Source: Schizophyllum amplum (lineage: Eukaryota > Basidiomycota > Agaricomycetes > Agaricales > Schizophyllaceae). Taken from it: a stretch of 64,000 nt of DNA. A program made the translations under genes and the position numbers. Below are positions 33,905-43,837 of this stretch, piece after piece. The stretch's first letter is position 1. Each line of letters begins with the position of its first letter. Under the pieces are notes generated by a model. It had not been told where the DNA came from and searched no databases. It was given only the letters and a program-made list of their open reading frames with translations. The DNA lies in the NCBI GenBank assembly GCA_007026445.1, contig VDMD01000003.1, positions 2,046,001 through 2,110,000 of the forward strand, in the 5' to 3' direction.

Positions 33905-34906
33905 TAATGAGGATCGAGCGCCTCTGGGAGGTCCGTGCACGCGCCTGGCTCACACCAAACACAAACACACAAACACAACACAATTAAATGGGGGTTTTGA
34001 CCTCGCCGGGGGCGGCGCGAGTCCGATTTGTATTGCTTGGGGGCAACTAAATATACTTTGTACTTCGTACTTGCTCTTCGACTGAACGAACACTCAGACG
34101 CAAAGTCCGGTAGGTTATTCTGTTCTGTCTCGCTCCGATCTCTTTTGCCTTTTACTCGATCGGCGACTTCCGGTGTGGAAGGACAACCAAGCAACGGTTT
34201 ATTATTTGGTTTACGCCGGAAATTCCGGGTGTTTCCACAGGAGATGGCTCCGGTCAGGTGGGTACCCGGGTGCTCAGAGGTCTCCCAGAACCAGGGAGAC
34301 CTCCCTCCTTATATACTGTCTGCTCTTGTATTTTAAATTACCTCAACTCGAGTCACTTTGAGAACAATGCCGCCCTCGATTCCGCTTATCGCTTTATGGC
34401 CAGCCCGGATCATCATCGGGATGATGTCAGGCCAATCAACCTCGTGCCGTCTGCCGAGAGCGATCTAGATCCCCGCACGCGGTCGGGTGGCAGGCGCGCC
34501 ACAGCGCGCGTCTGACCGTATTCCTCTTTCTTTAATTCTTCTGCCTGCGCGCAGCGGTTCTGGCTTGTTTATTCAGTCTGTCTCACTGTTCCAGACAGGT
34601 CTCCAGCATCCGAAAGTATAACAATAAGCGAGTGGCACGACTAATCCTCGAACTTTGGCTCTTACACCAATCTCGGAGAAGTATAGACCTCAAGGACTCG
34701 CACGATGTGTCTAGTGCTTGGTCGGAGTGGCTACCGCCTTGCAAAAGCCTCGCTGCTATCCCATATTCTCACTCACTGGGCTCCCGATTACTGTAGTACT
34801 CGCTTTCGAGGGCCTACTGATATTATTATACTTTTATAGCCTTTTGTAGCTTAGCCAAATGCGTAAAAACGCTAAATAAATGGCTGAACGCGCAGACGGC
34901 GTATTA
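33905..34906 (-). repeat. 5' LTR of the retroelement
   Basis: 1,002 bp direct repeat of 28222-29223. Contains a minus-strand TATATAAGG at 34315-34307, the likely promoter of the element. Confidence 0.9.
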
Positions 34907-35689
34907 CCGCACGCGCGTAAGCAGCTCGAGAATGGCCGGGATTGGGTCCTGATAATGGTTAGAGGCGGTGTCGGGCGATTCGATCCTGCAGAAAAGCTTG
35001 ACGACGCGCAGGCATGCACAGCAGCCAACGTCGACCTATCGACTGAACTTCTCGCTTGGCACTTCTACGGAGGACGGTGTGAGCGGGCGCCCCGGCTGGG
35101 CTGGAACTCGTTACGCACGAACGGTACTTAATCGCTCCGCCAGACTCCAATTACTCGAATGAGGGACACAACTGGAGGAACGATGCGACGGTCGACAGCT
35201 CTCCGCCGGCGTTTGAATCTGGCGTGAGGTTGAGTTGGCGAATGGAGCTTGCATCGAGAGCGTCGGACGTCTCGTCGAGGAAGCGAGCGAGGAGGGATTG
35301 ACGATCGTGTTGTCATCCGGTGGCCCCGAAACTTCTGGGTGCGCAGACGGGCAACGCGGCTTTATCCCGGGCGACCGGGCAGCTGCAGTATAACTGCACG
35401 CTGTCGAGTGTCGGGCATCCTTCCAAGAGAGGGTGATATGTCGCACAGGGCAGCGGAGAAGAAAATTCCATACTGCCTCACTCGGAGTCACCGCATCTGC
35501 GCAGATTGCCTTCGCGCCCATGCAGGTCTGAGTCGGGAAATGAAACGTTACACAACGTAGGCAATGAGAGAGGCGTAGTAATTAGTTCTCGTATGATAAT
35601 ATAAGGACAGTACATAGAGTCCCGTGCGACTCGCGGCCTTGTAGAAAGCACCTCGGAACCTTGGCATAGAAACGACTCTCGAGTTGCTA

Positions 35690-36297
35690 TCACACCCTCT
35701 TGATCTTATCTTGCAATACAAGATACGCGAGCTAAAATGCTCCATCAGACACATAGTACGAAGGCCGTCAAAGAGGAATAACCCACAGCTCTTTCCCTGG
35801 ACTCCATCCGCGAGCGCTCGAACTTCGCCGCCATCTCCGGCGTGAGCCTGTACGGCGAAGACGGGTTGTACCAGTCCTGGAGCTTACCGCACGTCCTCTG
35901 GTGGAAGTTCCAGTTGTCGCAGTTGTCATAGTAAAGACTGGTGTGTCCGCGCGTCGACATCTGCTTATTGCATCCTGCACACACGATGAGGTGCGTGTCG
36001 AACGAGCTTACTCTGATATCCGCGGTCAGCATTTCGACGCGCTGGAGGACGTTCCGACCGTTGCTGATCTGACGGCCAATGTACTCGTACTGGACCACAT
36101 GCGGGGTAGAGGCCGAAGGGATATCCGAGTTTGGCTGGCTTCGCGGTTGCGGCTGGCTCGACGGTACCGGGCTGTCCAGGATGAAGTTGAGGTGGCACTT
36201 GCGTCTGTCGGGGCAAAATGGTCGGTGAGTACACACATCAGACGATCGTCAAAGCCCAGATCGCTCACATAGTTTGACGTTCAGGTTGCGACGACAT
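35690..36297 (-). CDS. Small Cys/His family, copy A, 162 aa
   Basis: Three exons: 36297-36269, 36204-35787 and 35731-35690, with introns of 64 and 55 nt. The sum is 489 nt, 162 residues plus stop. Exon 1 is a short variable leader; exon 2 begins RKCHLNFILDSPVP, has a Pro/Ser/Gln-rich linker, then YEYIGRQISNGRNVLQRVEM and a candidate metal-binding core: VCAGC, then WNFHQRTC, spaced like C-x2-C-x(n)-H-x3-C. The tail LAYLVLQDKIKRV comes from a 42-nt last exon. Two further copies (53674-54661 and 55428-55896) keep the intron positions, the core and the tail. A TATATAAGG lies about 65 bp upstream. No signal peptide or known domain was recognised. Zinc binding and a DNA-, RNA- or protein-binding role are inference. 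Confidence 0.7.
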
Positions 36298-39200
36298 GGC
36301 AGAAGCGGATGATTATGCGCAGAACACTGTTGGATGGAGAAGAAATCAGCGATCCCGACGTCCTTATATACTGCAGCGCCAGCGCGTATGAAAAGGCCGT
36401 CAGGAGGGCTTTGGCAGTCAAGACGACCTGCACCATGCCATGCATAAACCAGCACAGGATTTGGCTGTTGCCGCGATCGTTCTGCGGAAGCTATTCGTTG
36501 TGTGAGTAGGCATCTGTAGGCGCTCAATATCGCACCTTAAGGTCACAACGCGAGGCGTCTCTTGTTATACCCCATTCATGTTTGGGCCGAATGTCAACAA
36601 TTACGAGTTGACAAAAGGCCCTTTGGGCGTACCTTACCAGGAGTGACGCGCGCGCGAGCAGCTATGCGAGGAGCCTGCTGAGCGCGTCAGCGCAAACCTT
36701 CCGTCAAAGATGGCTACTTAGACTTCACCTGGAACATGTGCAACTGGATGCGCTAATAGACTGAAGATTTGCGGACGCGGCGCAGAGCCTTTCATGCGGC
36801 GTCTCACCAGTTCCTCGAAGTGATCGGGGTTTGTGGCGCGCTCGGTCTCCGTCAAAACGCTGGAAGACCCAAATTCCGCAATAAATTCTACAGCATACAT
36901 CATGGGATAGGCGGTGAGGCAAGACATGGAGCTCGCAAGATCCGAGCATCGTCAAGGCAGAGCCAACCAAAGGAAGGGTTGACGGACCGTCAGCCAGCCC
37001 AGACCATCACCCAGCGCGATAGACCATCACCCAGCGCGGCACAGCCGTCGGAAGATCAATTTTTGTCGAAGGTCGTCGGCCCCGCTTTGCGTCACTGCGC
37101 GCTTTGGCTGGCATGGGGGACAGAAATCGCGCTGCCATTTTCCACGTCGCTCCCTCGCCACTGCTGCATTACTACGGCGTCCTGGAGATGCGCGGACAGA
37201 TGCGCGGACAACGATCCAAACGAGCGCAACCGCGAAGACGACGAGACAGACGCGCAGACTAAGACACATACGCGGACCGTCGCCGCTCCGTCCTACTCGC
37301 GGATCGCGCGGTCGTCGAGGTGAGTGACGTCGAGGCGGATAGGTCGATGAGGACGGTCCGAGAGAATGTATTCAAAGGGCGAGCAAGAACATAGCGACTG
37401 TGCTGCAGAACGTGCTAATTCGATGATCTGGTGGTGCGGTCGAGCATCGACGTCTTCAGTGCATAACGAGCACGTGACCTTGACGGCGGAGTGCGTGCGT
37501 ATACTCGATGATGCCGGCGATGCCATGGACGTCGAAGGAGTCTGCAACTTCGCGTGATGTTCAATTGGAGCCTGGGCTTTGTCCTGCAAGTGGTTGCGCG
37601 GGGAGGGAGGCGGTGGGCGAGGCCAGAGATGATCTTCTTCGGCGCGTGGGCTGATGGAGACGCCATGATATTGATAACTCGCGAAGGCGGCACAGCGAGG
37701 CGGGTGAAGCGCATGTCATGTAGCGATGTCGTTAGGAGCCACGGTGGTCTATGGAAAGATCAGATATCGTCTAAAATGAAGGGCGACAAGATGCACCTTA
37801 GGCGAACCGGGATCTGAGGTCGGTCGTCTTGCTGAGACCCTGCCTGCTCTCCTCCAGATCCTCCCCAGTAATTTCGGCTTCCAGAGCGAGTAGAAGCGCG
37901 GAACTAGGTATGGGGACGTAAGACATGATGGCGGGGTGAAAGTGTCGAAGAGGTCGCTTACCGGTAAGTACGACCAGCTTGCGGCAACTGTTGACATAGA
38001 TGTTCTCCGTGGCGGCCGAAGTGTCGACGACAGGGATAGCGACATTCCCCTTATCGAGCTATCGAAACAGACGTGGGGGGAAGACGAGCCGAAGGCGACG
38101 AGGACGAAGCTCGCGATGGTTTGAGAAGGTCCGGGGGATCGGGGGAATGCAAAGAAGAAGCCTAACGTGTGGTTCGCGTCGAGCGTAGACGAGATCAGCG
38201 CCGAGAACATTGAGTGTTGTTATGGTCGACCTGGCCCTGCTGCGGCAGTCGCTCACGATCGCGTCCTCTTGCAGCTTTGCCCGCGGTCTCGCCGTTCCCC
38301 CCTCTCCGGTCTCCAGAAGATAGACTGAACGAGTTGCTGTTAAGTCATAAGTCAGTCTCGAAGCGTCACGCAGCGGCGGCTCCACGCACCTCCGCCGAAT
38401 CTGCATCCTCTCCACACGCGATGCGCGACCTACTCGAAGCCAGCTGCCGTAAGAGTCGGAGTAGTTACATGTCTCCGTTATCACGGTGTTTTCACCGTGA
38501 CCTTCAAGGGGTATTGCACAGCGTCCTTCTCATCAGGTCGGTCGGGCGTTCAAGTCGTCGGCGCGCGCTGGTCCACAGATCGCTTGTGCTCAGACTGGCG
38601 AACGGCGCATGCGACGAGGGTCAAGAGAGGTACGTTGAGGATAAGAATCTCATGATATCAGATAAAACGGCGCGGGGAGGGATTGGAACGAGAAAGAGGC
38701 CGATGCACGACATGGAAGTCGAGGACAAGGTGATTGTGAGCAAGAACAAAGAAAGATCCAAACGGGGAAGTACCAAGCAAGGACAAACAAAGGCGCTCTT
38801 GTCCCGAAACATTTCGTAGACTGTTACTAGACAAGAGCTCTCGGTGCAGTTCTAGCATATATGTCAGCTCATTGAAAAACCTCCAGCTCCCTCCGATACT
38901 TTCCACGCATTCTTCAACGGAACGCGTCCGTACTTGTCGCCGCGTCTAGCCTGGTTCATTTTTGGAAGTAGCAAACGTGTGTATGCATTTCCTTTCCCTC
39001 ATATTTTAAGGTCACGGTTTTGGCCTACAGCGTCAATGAGGTTTCCACCAATCTTCTCATGACATACGGCTCCCTCGCTCTCTCGCGAACTCCTCGCCTC
39101 CCCGCAGATGCGCATTGAATCCGCGAGCGAACTCGCGCAGGGAATGAGCGCGAATACGACGTGGCCAAGTCTCGCGCGCCACCGGCCCCGTAGCTCGCTG

Positions 39201-39429
39201 CAAGGCAGAATAACGCTGCAGATACCCCGCCGTCTGATATTGATTGCCGGTAAATCCCTTCGCTTTCGAAAAGCGTGAGATATATCTGATCCCAACGAAG
39301 CATTCGTGAAGACGTTGCCCTCCATGTTGCAATAAACTCCGTGACGGCGAAGTGTTTTATAGGAGGACACCTTCTTCGTCAAACGTATCATTTCGTCGGC
39401 TCCCCCGCGATCGTTAACGACCCGCCCGT
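36298..39429. other. 3-kb region without a supported gene
   Basis: Begins with the copy A promoter. A minus-strand frame at 36927-36718 (69 codons, containing EFIAEFGSSSVLTETERATN) and one around 37926-37815 (MSYVPIPSSALLLALEAEIT) look protein-like but stand alone, without splice partners or family. They may be remnants. The plus-strand frame at 38214-38819 has no recognisable features. Confidence 0.35.
36362..36370 (-). promoter_or_regulatory. TATA box of copy A, shared promoter with copy B
   Basis: CTGCAGTATATAAGGACGTC on the minus strand here and CTGCAGTATATAAGTACGTC on the plus strand at about 53576-53595. Homology also extends upstream (for example TGACTGCCAAAGCC against TAACTGCCAAAGCC), so promoter and gene were duplicated together. 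Confidence 0.65.
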
Positions 39430-39497
39430 TAACGCACCCCGCACACCAACGCACCCCGCACACCAACGCACCCCGCACACCAACGCACCCCGCATTC
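39430..39497. repeat. Four tandem copies of a 17-bp unit
   Basis: Units of CAACGCACCCCGCACAC at 39430, 39447, 39464 and 39481 (first and last slightly changed). They form the left edge of the dispersed repeat that continues to about 39795. Confidence 0.85.
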
Positions 39498-39795
39498 TTC
39501 ATGGCGGCGGCTGTCGTCCGCGACAGACGATCGAGTTCGTTCTATAGTAGGCGGCACAGTATCATCCGTTGCTCTTCCCTCTGCCGCCCACCACGCCCGC
39601 GCACGCCGAGACTCTGTACATGCCCGCCGCGACGAACGACTGCCCCGCGTTGGCGTGATCGGTCGGCGAGGCTGACGGGTCGGCAAGGCAGACGAACCGG
39701 CGAGTCATGGATGAGTCGTGTCGGCAACTCGGTGGCCGGACGAACTCCTCCGCCGTCGCGTCGCGTGTACGCCGGCAGCGCGTCTGGTGGGGCTC
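39430..39795 (+). repeat. Dispersed repeat, copy 1
   Basis: About 370 bp that align, with roughly three quarters of positions matching by eye, to the reverse complement of about 56870-57240. Shared words include CATGCCCGCCGCGACGAACGA, GGCGAGTCATGGATG and GTACGCCGGCAGCGCG (written here within 20-base limits as CATGCCCGCCGCGACGAAC and so on). Neither copy encodes a recognisable protein. The 17-bp tandem array is present only as single degenerate units in copy 2. Confidence 0.7.
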
Positions 39796-41971
39796 TCGAT
39801 GGATTGTGAGCTGAGGATACTTATGATCATAGGGGTGCGTTCCCAGATGTCCACTTTGCCCTCTCGCTCAACTATTGTTCCAGCGTTCGGGCCCGTTTAC
39901 CGAGCCTCATGCCCTCCCAAATGCTGGCTCGACCTAGGAACCGGCCACTGCGGCCCCAAGTTCATCACGGCTGCTGGACCGCGTATGCGGCGCAACGCGC
40001 ACGGCTGGCTGTTCTTTGGTTTCGCGTACTCACCATGTACTACTGCTTACCTCATTTACCTGCAGAGGCGTCCGTACGTTACGACGAGGGTTTTTCATGA
40101 AGACCGAGAGCCCATAAGTGCGTGGTCGTCTTCCCTATCGTACCGACGCTGATCTTCCAAACAGGATACCGCGCATATATCCTTTTTTGATATACGCAGC
40201 TTGTACCTGCATCTAAATGCCTTGTTCTCTCATGCATGAGTACCCGGCGTGTGATACATACGCTCTTGCGCCTCGGCCGTGAACTATTCTAGATGCAAGG
40301 ATCATAATACAGTCTTATTTCATGGCGTGCAAGAGCTGAGCGATGACGGCTACATTTTGGTCACATCGACCGTGCTTTTCAAGCTCCAAATCTGCGAACG
40401 CGCCCGGCGCTGAGTCTTTTAGCTGAATGAGATACCATCTAGATCTTCGCCGCAGGCGGGCGCGCGAGCGCCTCACTGCCTGCGACCTCGCCAGCGCCGG
40501 TCAGGAGTTTGGACTACCTCGGACCGATCGTCTCAACTTGTCCGACGCCGTACACTAGCACGTCCACTCGTGTCTCGGACAGGAACCGACGCCAAGCAGC
40601 TAGCGAACACTTTTGGATTCTGGTGAGTATACTTATTGTAACACCATCTTTGAGAGGGTTGAAGACGCATCCCCGAGACTGAGGGTCCATCGCAGATCTT
40701 TCAAACCGCCATTCCGCACGTCTGCATTACCTGCATCACGTTTTTCGCACGAATCTACGGATGTTTGTTGTACATTGGGACACCTTTGGATGTCAGAATA
40801 ACCTTGAGATCACCTCCCGAGGTTCGGGGTGACATCTCCAGGTCGAGGCCTACATCCCGAGGTTCTGGGGATACCTCGGGATGTCAGCGAGTTTCTAGCA
40901 AGGTCAAGTAAGTCATTGGCAGCACCTACGGAGGTCCGCGTAGGATTGGGAGCTCCCGCCGCTTGATCTATCATCTATCATCTCGGAGGGTAAAGCGCAG
41001 CGGCGCTGCAGACCGTGACCAGGAGTGACTTCAACGTGACCTACGTTCGTTTCTGCCACAAGTTGGCCACAAGACGACGTTTCACTGCTCTCTGAGGTGA
41101 GATCTTGTACACAACTTGCGGCACTGTATGTTCATATAGTACATAATCATGAGAAAATGTGACGATGGAGGCATTTGAACCACGACCTAGGTGCCGAAGC
41201 GTGGCAAAGGTGAGCGTACGTACGATCCGCTGGGCAAGCGCGTTTGGGCGTCAGCTCATTCTCACAGGTGCGTCTGGAACATCACATCCGCTCTCTGGCG
41301 CATCGGAGGCGAGACGAGGCCTCGAAAGACAGACCGATGTGGGGGGCCAAGGGGGCGAGATAACAAGACCGATGATTCGATGAGCAGACGGTGGGGAGCG
41401 AGGCATGATGAGCAAGTGCAGAGGACTGGAGGCGGTGTAAAAGCTCCGGAGAGACCGAGGTGGGATAAATGAGGGGCGAAGGGGGCGTTGAGACGGCGTA
41501 GTGGGATGGAGCGGGTGAAGGAGGCGAGAGGATGTGAGAACGACATGGGCTTGAGCAATGAGAAGGTAGCATTGAGGTGGAATGGCAAGCAGGAGAGACC
41601 TGGGGGACGAGACACAGTATTCAATTTGGCAAAGAACCCAGGTCGTCGCAGCGAGCTTACCGCCACAGGCCATAAATTAGTACTCGTCCACCCATCTCCG
41701 AGTCGAGTCACGCTGACAAGCGCAACGAGCGCAGGTTGCCTCAGAAGTGAAAAATTCGCTTGCATGGCGCACAAGACGACATGGATGGACCGATCGAGGA
41801 GCGCAATGGAAGGAAGCAGGACGAAGCCGGCGTGAAGATCGACCAAGTCCAAGCACAGCCGGGCGCAGGAATTGATGACGTCGACTCGCGGTCACATGAT
41901 CCTTCCACCATCTGGCCGATCGTATAAAGCAGGAGCGTCGGACTTCTTTCTCTTTCACCCTCACCATCAGC
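39796..41971. other. Region without a supported gene
   Basis: Contains the hairpin motif cluster at 40775-40885 and several unassigned frames. The minus-strand frame at 41852-41262 is Leu/Pro/Ser-rich and its codon pattern and lack of introns do not suggest a gene. Nothing else was recognised. Confidence 0.35.
40775..40885. repeat. Hairpin-forming ACCTCGGGATGT motif cluster, left
   Basis: ACATCCCGAGGT at 40852-40863 and its exact reverse complement ACCTCGGGATGT at 40873-40884 form a 12-bp stem with a 9-base loop. Degenerate relatives (ACCTTTGGATGT, ACCTTGAGATCA, CACCTCCCGAGGTT) lie just upstream. A related cluster is at 43330-43465. Confidence 0.65.
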
Positions 41972-42196
41972 ATGACTCCCCGTATCAAGCGGCTCAAGAC
42001 TGATTGTGCCCTGGGTCTTCGCCCCGAGCTTTCGTTGACTGCTCAGCAGCTTCGATACTCGCATCTCCCCGCCTCGGCTATCGCCCAGCACAGGTCAACG
42101 CGGGAAGATCCTGCGATCCTGATTCCTCAGTGCGTTGTCGCTCCAGCCGCCAGTCTTCGAGCCGGAGACGTAGCTCTTGTAACAGAGCGCGGCTGA
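41972..42196 (+). CDS. Possible small gene, 74 codons, not recognised
   Basis: A short frame starting MTPRIKRLKTDCALGLRPEL with a promoter-like upstream: TATAAA at 41923-41928 followed by a pyrimidine-rich stretch (TTCTTTCTCTTTCACCCTC) and CAGCATGA at the start. The protein has no signal peptide, membrane segment or known motif. It may be the first exon of a longer, decayed or unrecognised gene, since the pyrimidine-rich promoter is better than the coding part. Confidence 0.3.
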   Translation: MTPRIKRLKTDCALGLRPELSLTAQQLRYSHLPASAIAQHRSTREDPAILIPQCVVAPAASLRAGDVALVTERG

Positions 42197-43837
42197 GCGC
42201 GATGAACATTTCGGATCCGGGATCGCAGTTGGGCGTCCTCCGAACAGTGCTGCGAGGGCGGGGCAAGCCGCGCCCGCGCGTCGACGAAGTACGTCCCGTC
42301 GTACTATGTACTCAAGCGCAGAAACTCACCGATCATCATCCTCTGTAGGCATCTTCGCACATAACGATCGCTTCCTCGCCTTTCCCCGAGGGTCCACTGG
42401 AAGCAGAGGTGCGCATATATCCACTCTGGGACAGCTGACGGTCTCGATTAGCGCATATACCCACCTTCCTACCACCACGCCTCCTTCTTTCCACATCATT
42501 ATGTACCACCACCTCTCCCTTTATAGGGCCTCGATGCGATTACGATTGATATGTTTCGGCGCAACCTGCATGTCCCGGTGCGCGCGGCGGAGCGCCGCTC
42601 TTCCCGTTTCCCTTAGCAATAGGTGATTCTGCTCACAGTGAACGATGGACACCAGCTGACGTTGTTATACTGATTCCTTGGTGCCTTCGTGAAGAGCAAG
42701 GCACGGGCATTCGGAACATGGATCCACTGTCGTCGCGTAGAGTGTAGGACTACGGGGCTCTCGGCTGCTGCGCTGGACGGGCGCACACTGACGACATGAT
42801 GTAGGTCTTGCCGCATCCGTTATTCTATAGTTGTTCTAACTTATTACTACAGTTTAGATGTACATCTGCCTCTATGACGGTGGGAGTCTACCCACGACGG
42901 CGCGGGCGACAGCGCGGCCTCCGCTCACGAAGAGGGTAGCGCGAGGACAAAGTCGGCGCTTCGTCAACGGATCCCGTCATCTCCTCGTCGTCGCCGGAAA
43001 CAGCCGCCGCCTTGGCGGGTGATATCGCCTATCCACCGCCTGATTTTAGCTGTCTTATCAACATTCCTTCGCCGACCCAGTGCCTTCCGCTTCCCCGCAC
43101 ACTGGTTATTGGCTTGTCCCCATTGCTTCTCACTCAGTTGATTAACCACTGGACACGCCGTCCATACTATCATGCACCCTACCTCCGCTTCATACTGCCT
43201 TCCACTCGCTGTAGTACTTATTTTTGAATGGAATACATTTGCTCATAGTTCTGTGATAACCCCGCGTGATAAACTATGCCTGCACGGCGTTAGGTTGGCT
43301 GCCCTTACCCTAGACTACCTCGACAGGCCAGTAATACCTCAATGACCTTGGGATGTAATCACTACCTGGCTGAACCTTGAGATGTAGCTTTACCACGTCG
43401 ACATCTGGAGGTCCCTCGAACCTTTGGATGTACGACCTACCTTGGGATGTTCTGCGTACCTCTTCAAGGTAACGGCTTACCTTTCGAGGAAAAATGCAAG
43501 TCATTCAGGTCAGAAAGACCTAAGGTACCTTGACGTACATGTGGGGGCCTCTTTAGGGTCTGGCGAAAAGTGCGATGTGTGATGTTTGCGAACGCGCGCC
43601 TTGCCGCACTGCCACAGCTATCGCCACAATGCTTGTGGCTTCCCTCAATGACAGCGATAGTTATATAACACGTGGTGAGTCCTCGTGGATTCCAGAATCA
43701 CAGCGGAGTTGGGACATCACCGAAGGCACTGTGCTGCTGCCTCGCAGCTGATATGCGGCATGCTGGCCGTTCGTGCCTTCCCCTCTGATCACAGCGCCGA
43801 CATCGATTTCGGGAACGACGCCGCGGCTGAGACGATC
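42197..43837. other. Intergenic, promoter of the NLR-like gene at the right end
   Basis: No coding sequence was supported. Holds the right hairpin-motif cluster (43330-43465) and a TATATA at 43662-43667. An in-frame ATG at 43760 is an alternative start for the following gene, and an out-of-frame ATG at 43753 could act as an upstream start. Confidence 0.45.
43330..43465. repeat. ACCTTGGGATGT motif cluster, right
   Basis: At least five spaced copies of a 12-base word: GACCTTGGGATGT, AACCTTGAGATGT, ACATCTGGAGGT (inverted), AACCTTTGGATGT and TACCTTGGGATGT. They are the same family as the hairpin cluster at 40775-40885. Confidence 0.65.

Larger units (their letters stand above)
28222..34906 (-). 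mobile_element. LTR retroelement lacking recognisable pol, 6.7 kb
   Basis: Two direct repeats of 1,002 bp (28222-29223 and 33905-34906) frame a 4.7-kb interior. Reading the minus strand, the 5' LTR is the right copy. It is followed two bases later by TGGAGCCCACCGCGAG (a primer-binding-site candidate), an untranslated leader of about 540 bp, one 1,155-codon frame, and a purine tract GGTGTGGGGGAGA directly before the 3' LTR. LTR ends are TAAT..ATTA rather than TG..CA. The flanking CCGC (or ACCGC, as the adjoining A is shared) is the target duplication. No reverse transcriptase YxDD, integrase or protease motif was found, so the element resembles a large non-autonomous LTR derivative. The LTRs look identical, so the insertion is recent. 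Confidence 0.85.
27961..35485 (-). pseudogene. Decayed F-box/LRR paralogue split by an LTR element
   Basis: Two blocks, 27961-28221 and 34907-35485, align on the minus strand with the 3' half of the F-box gene at 23611-24925, but with many substitutions, indels and frame changes. The left block matches about 23630-23890 and the right block continues from the same point to about 24510. The 5' part (F-box and start) is missing. The LTR element 28222-34906 sits exactly at the break, with CCGC on both sides. Since both blocks carry frameshifts, the copy was probably already non-functional before, or decayed since, the insertion. The extent of the outer ends is approximate. Confidence 0.75.

Noticed and set aside
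41262..41852. A 196-codon Leu/Pro/Ser-rich minus-strand gene
   Set aside because: No homology signal, no promoter or splice support, and composition is that of a random open frame in GC-rich DNA.
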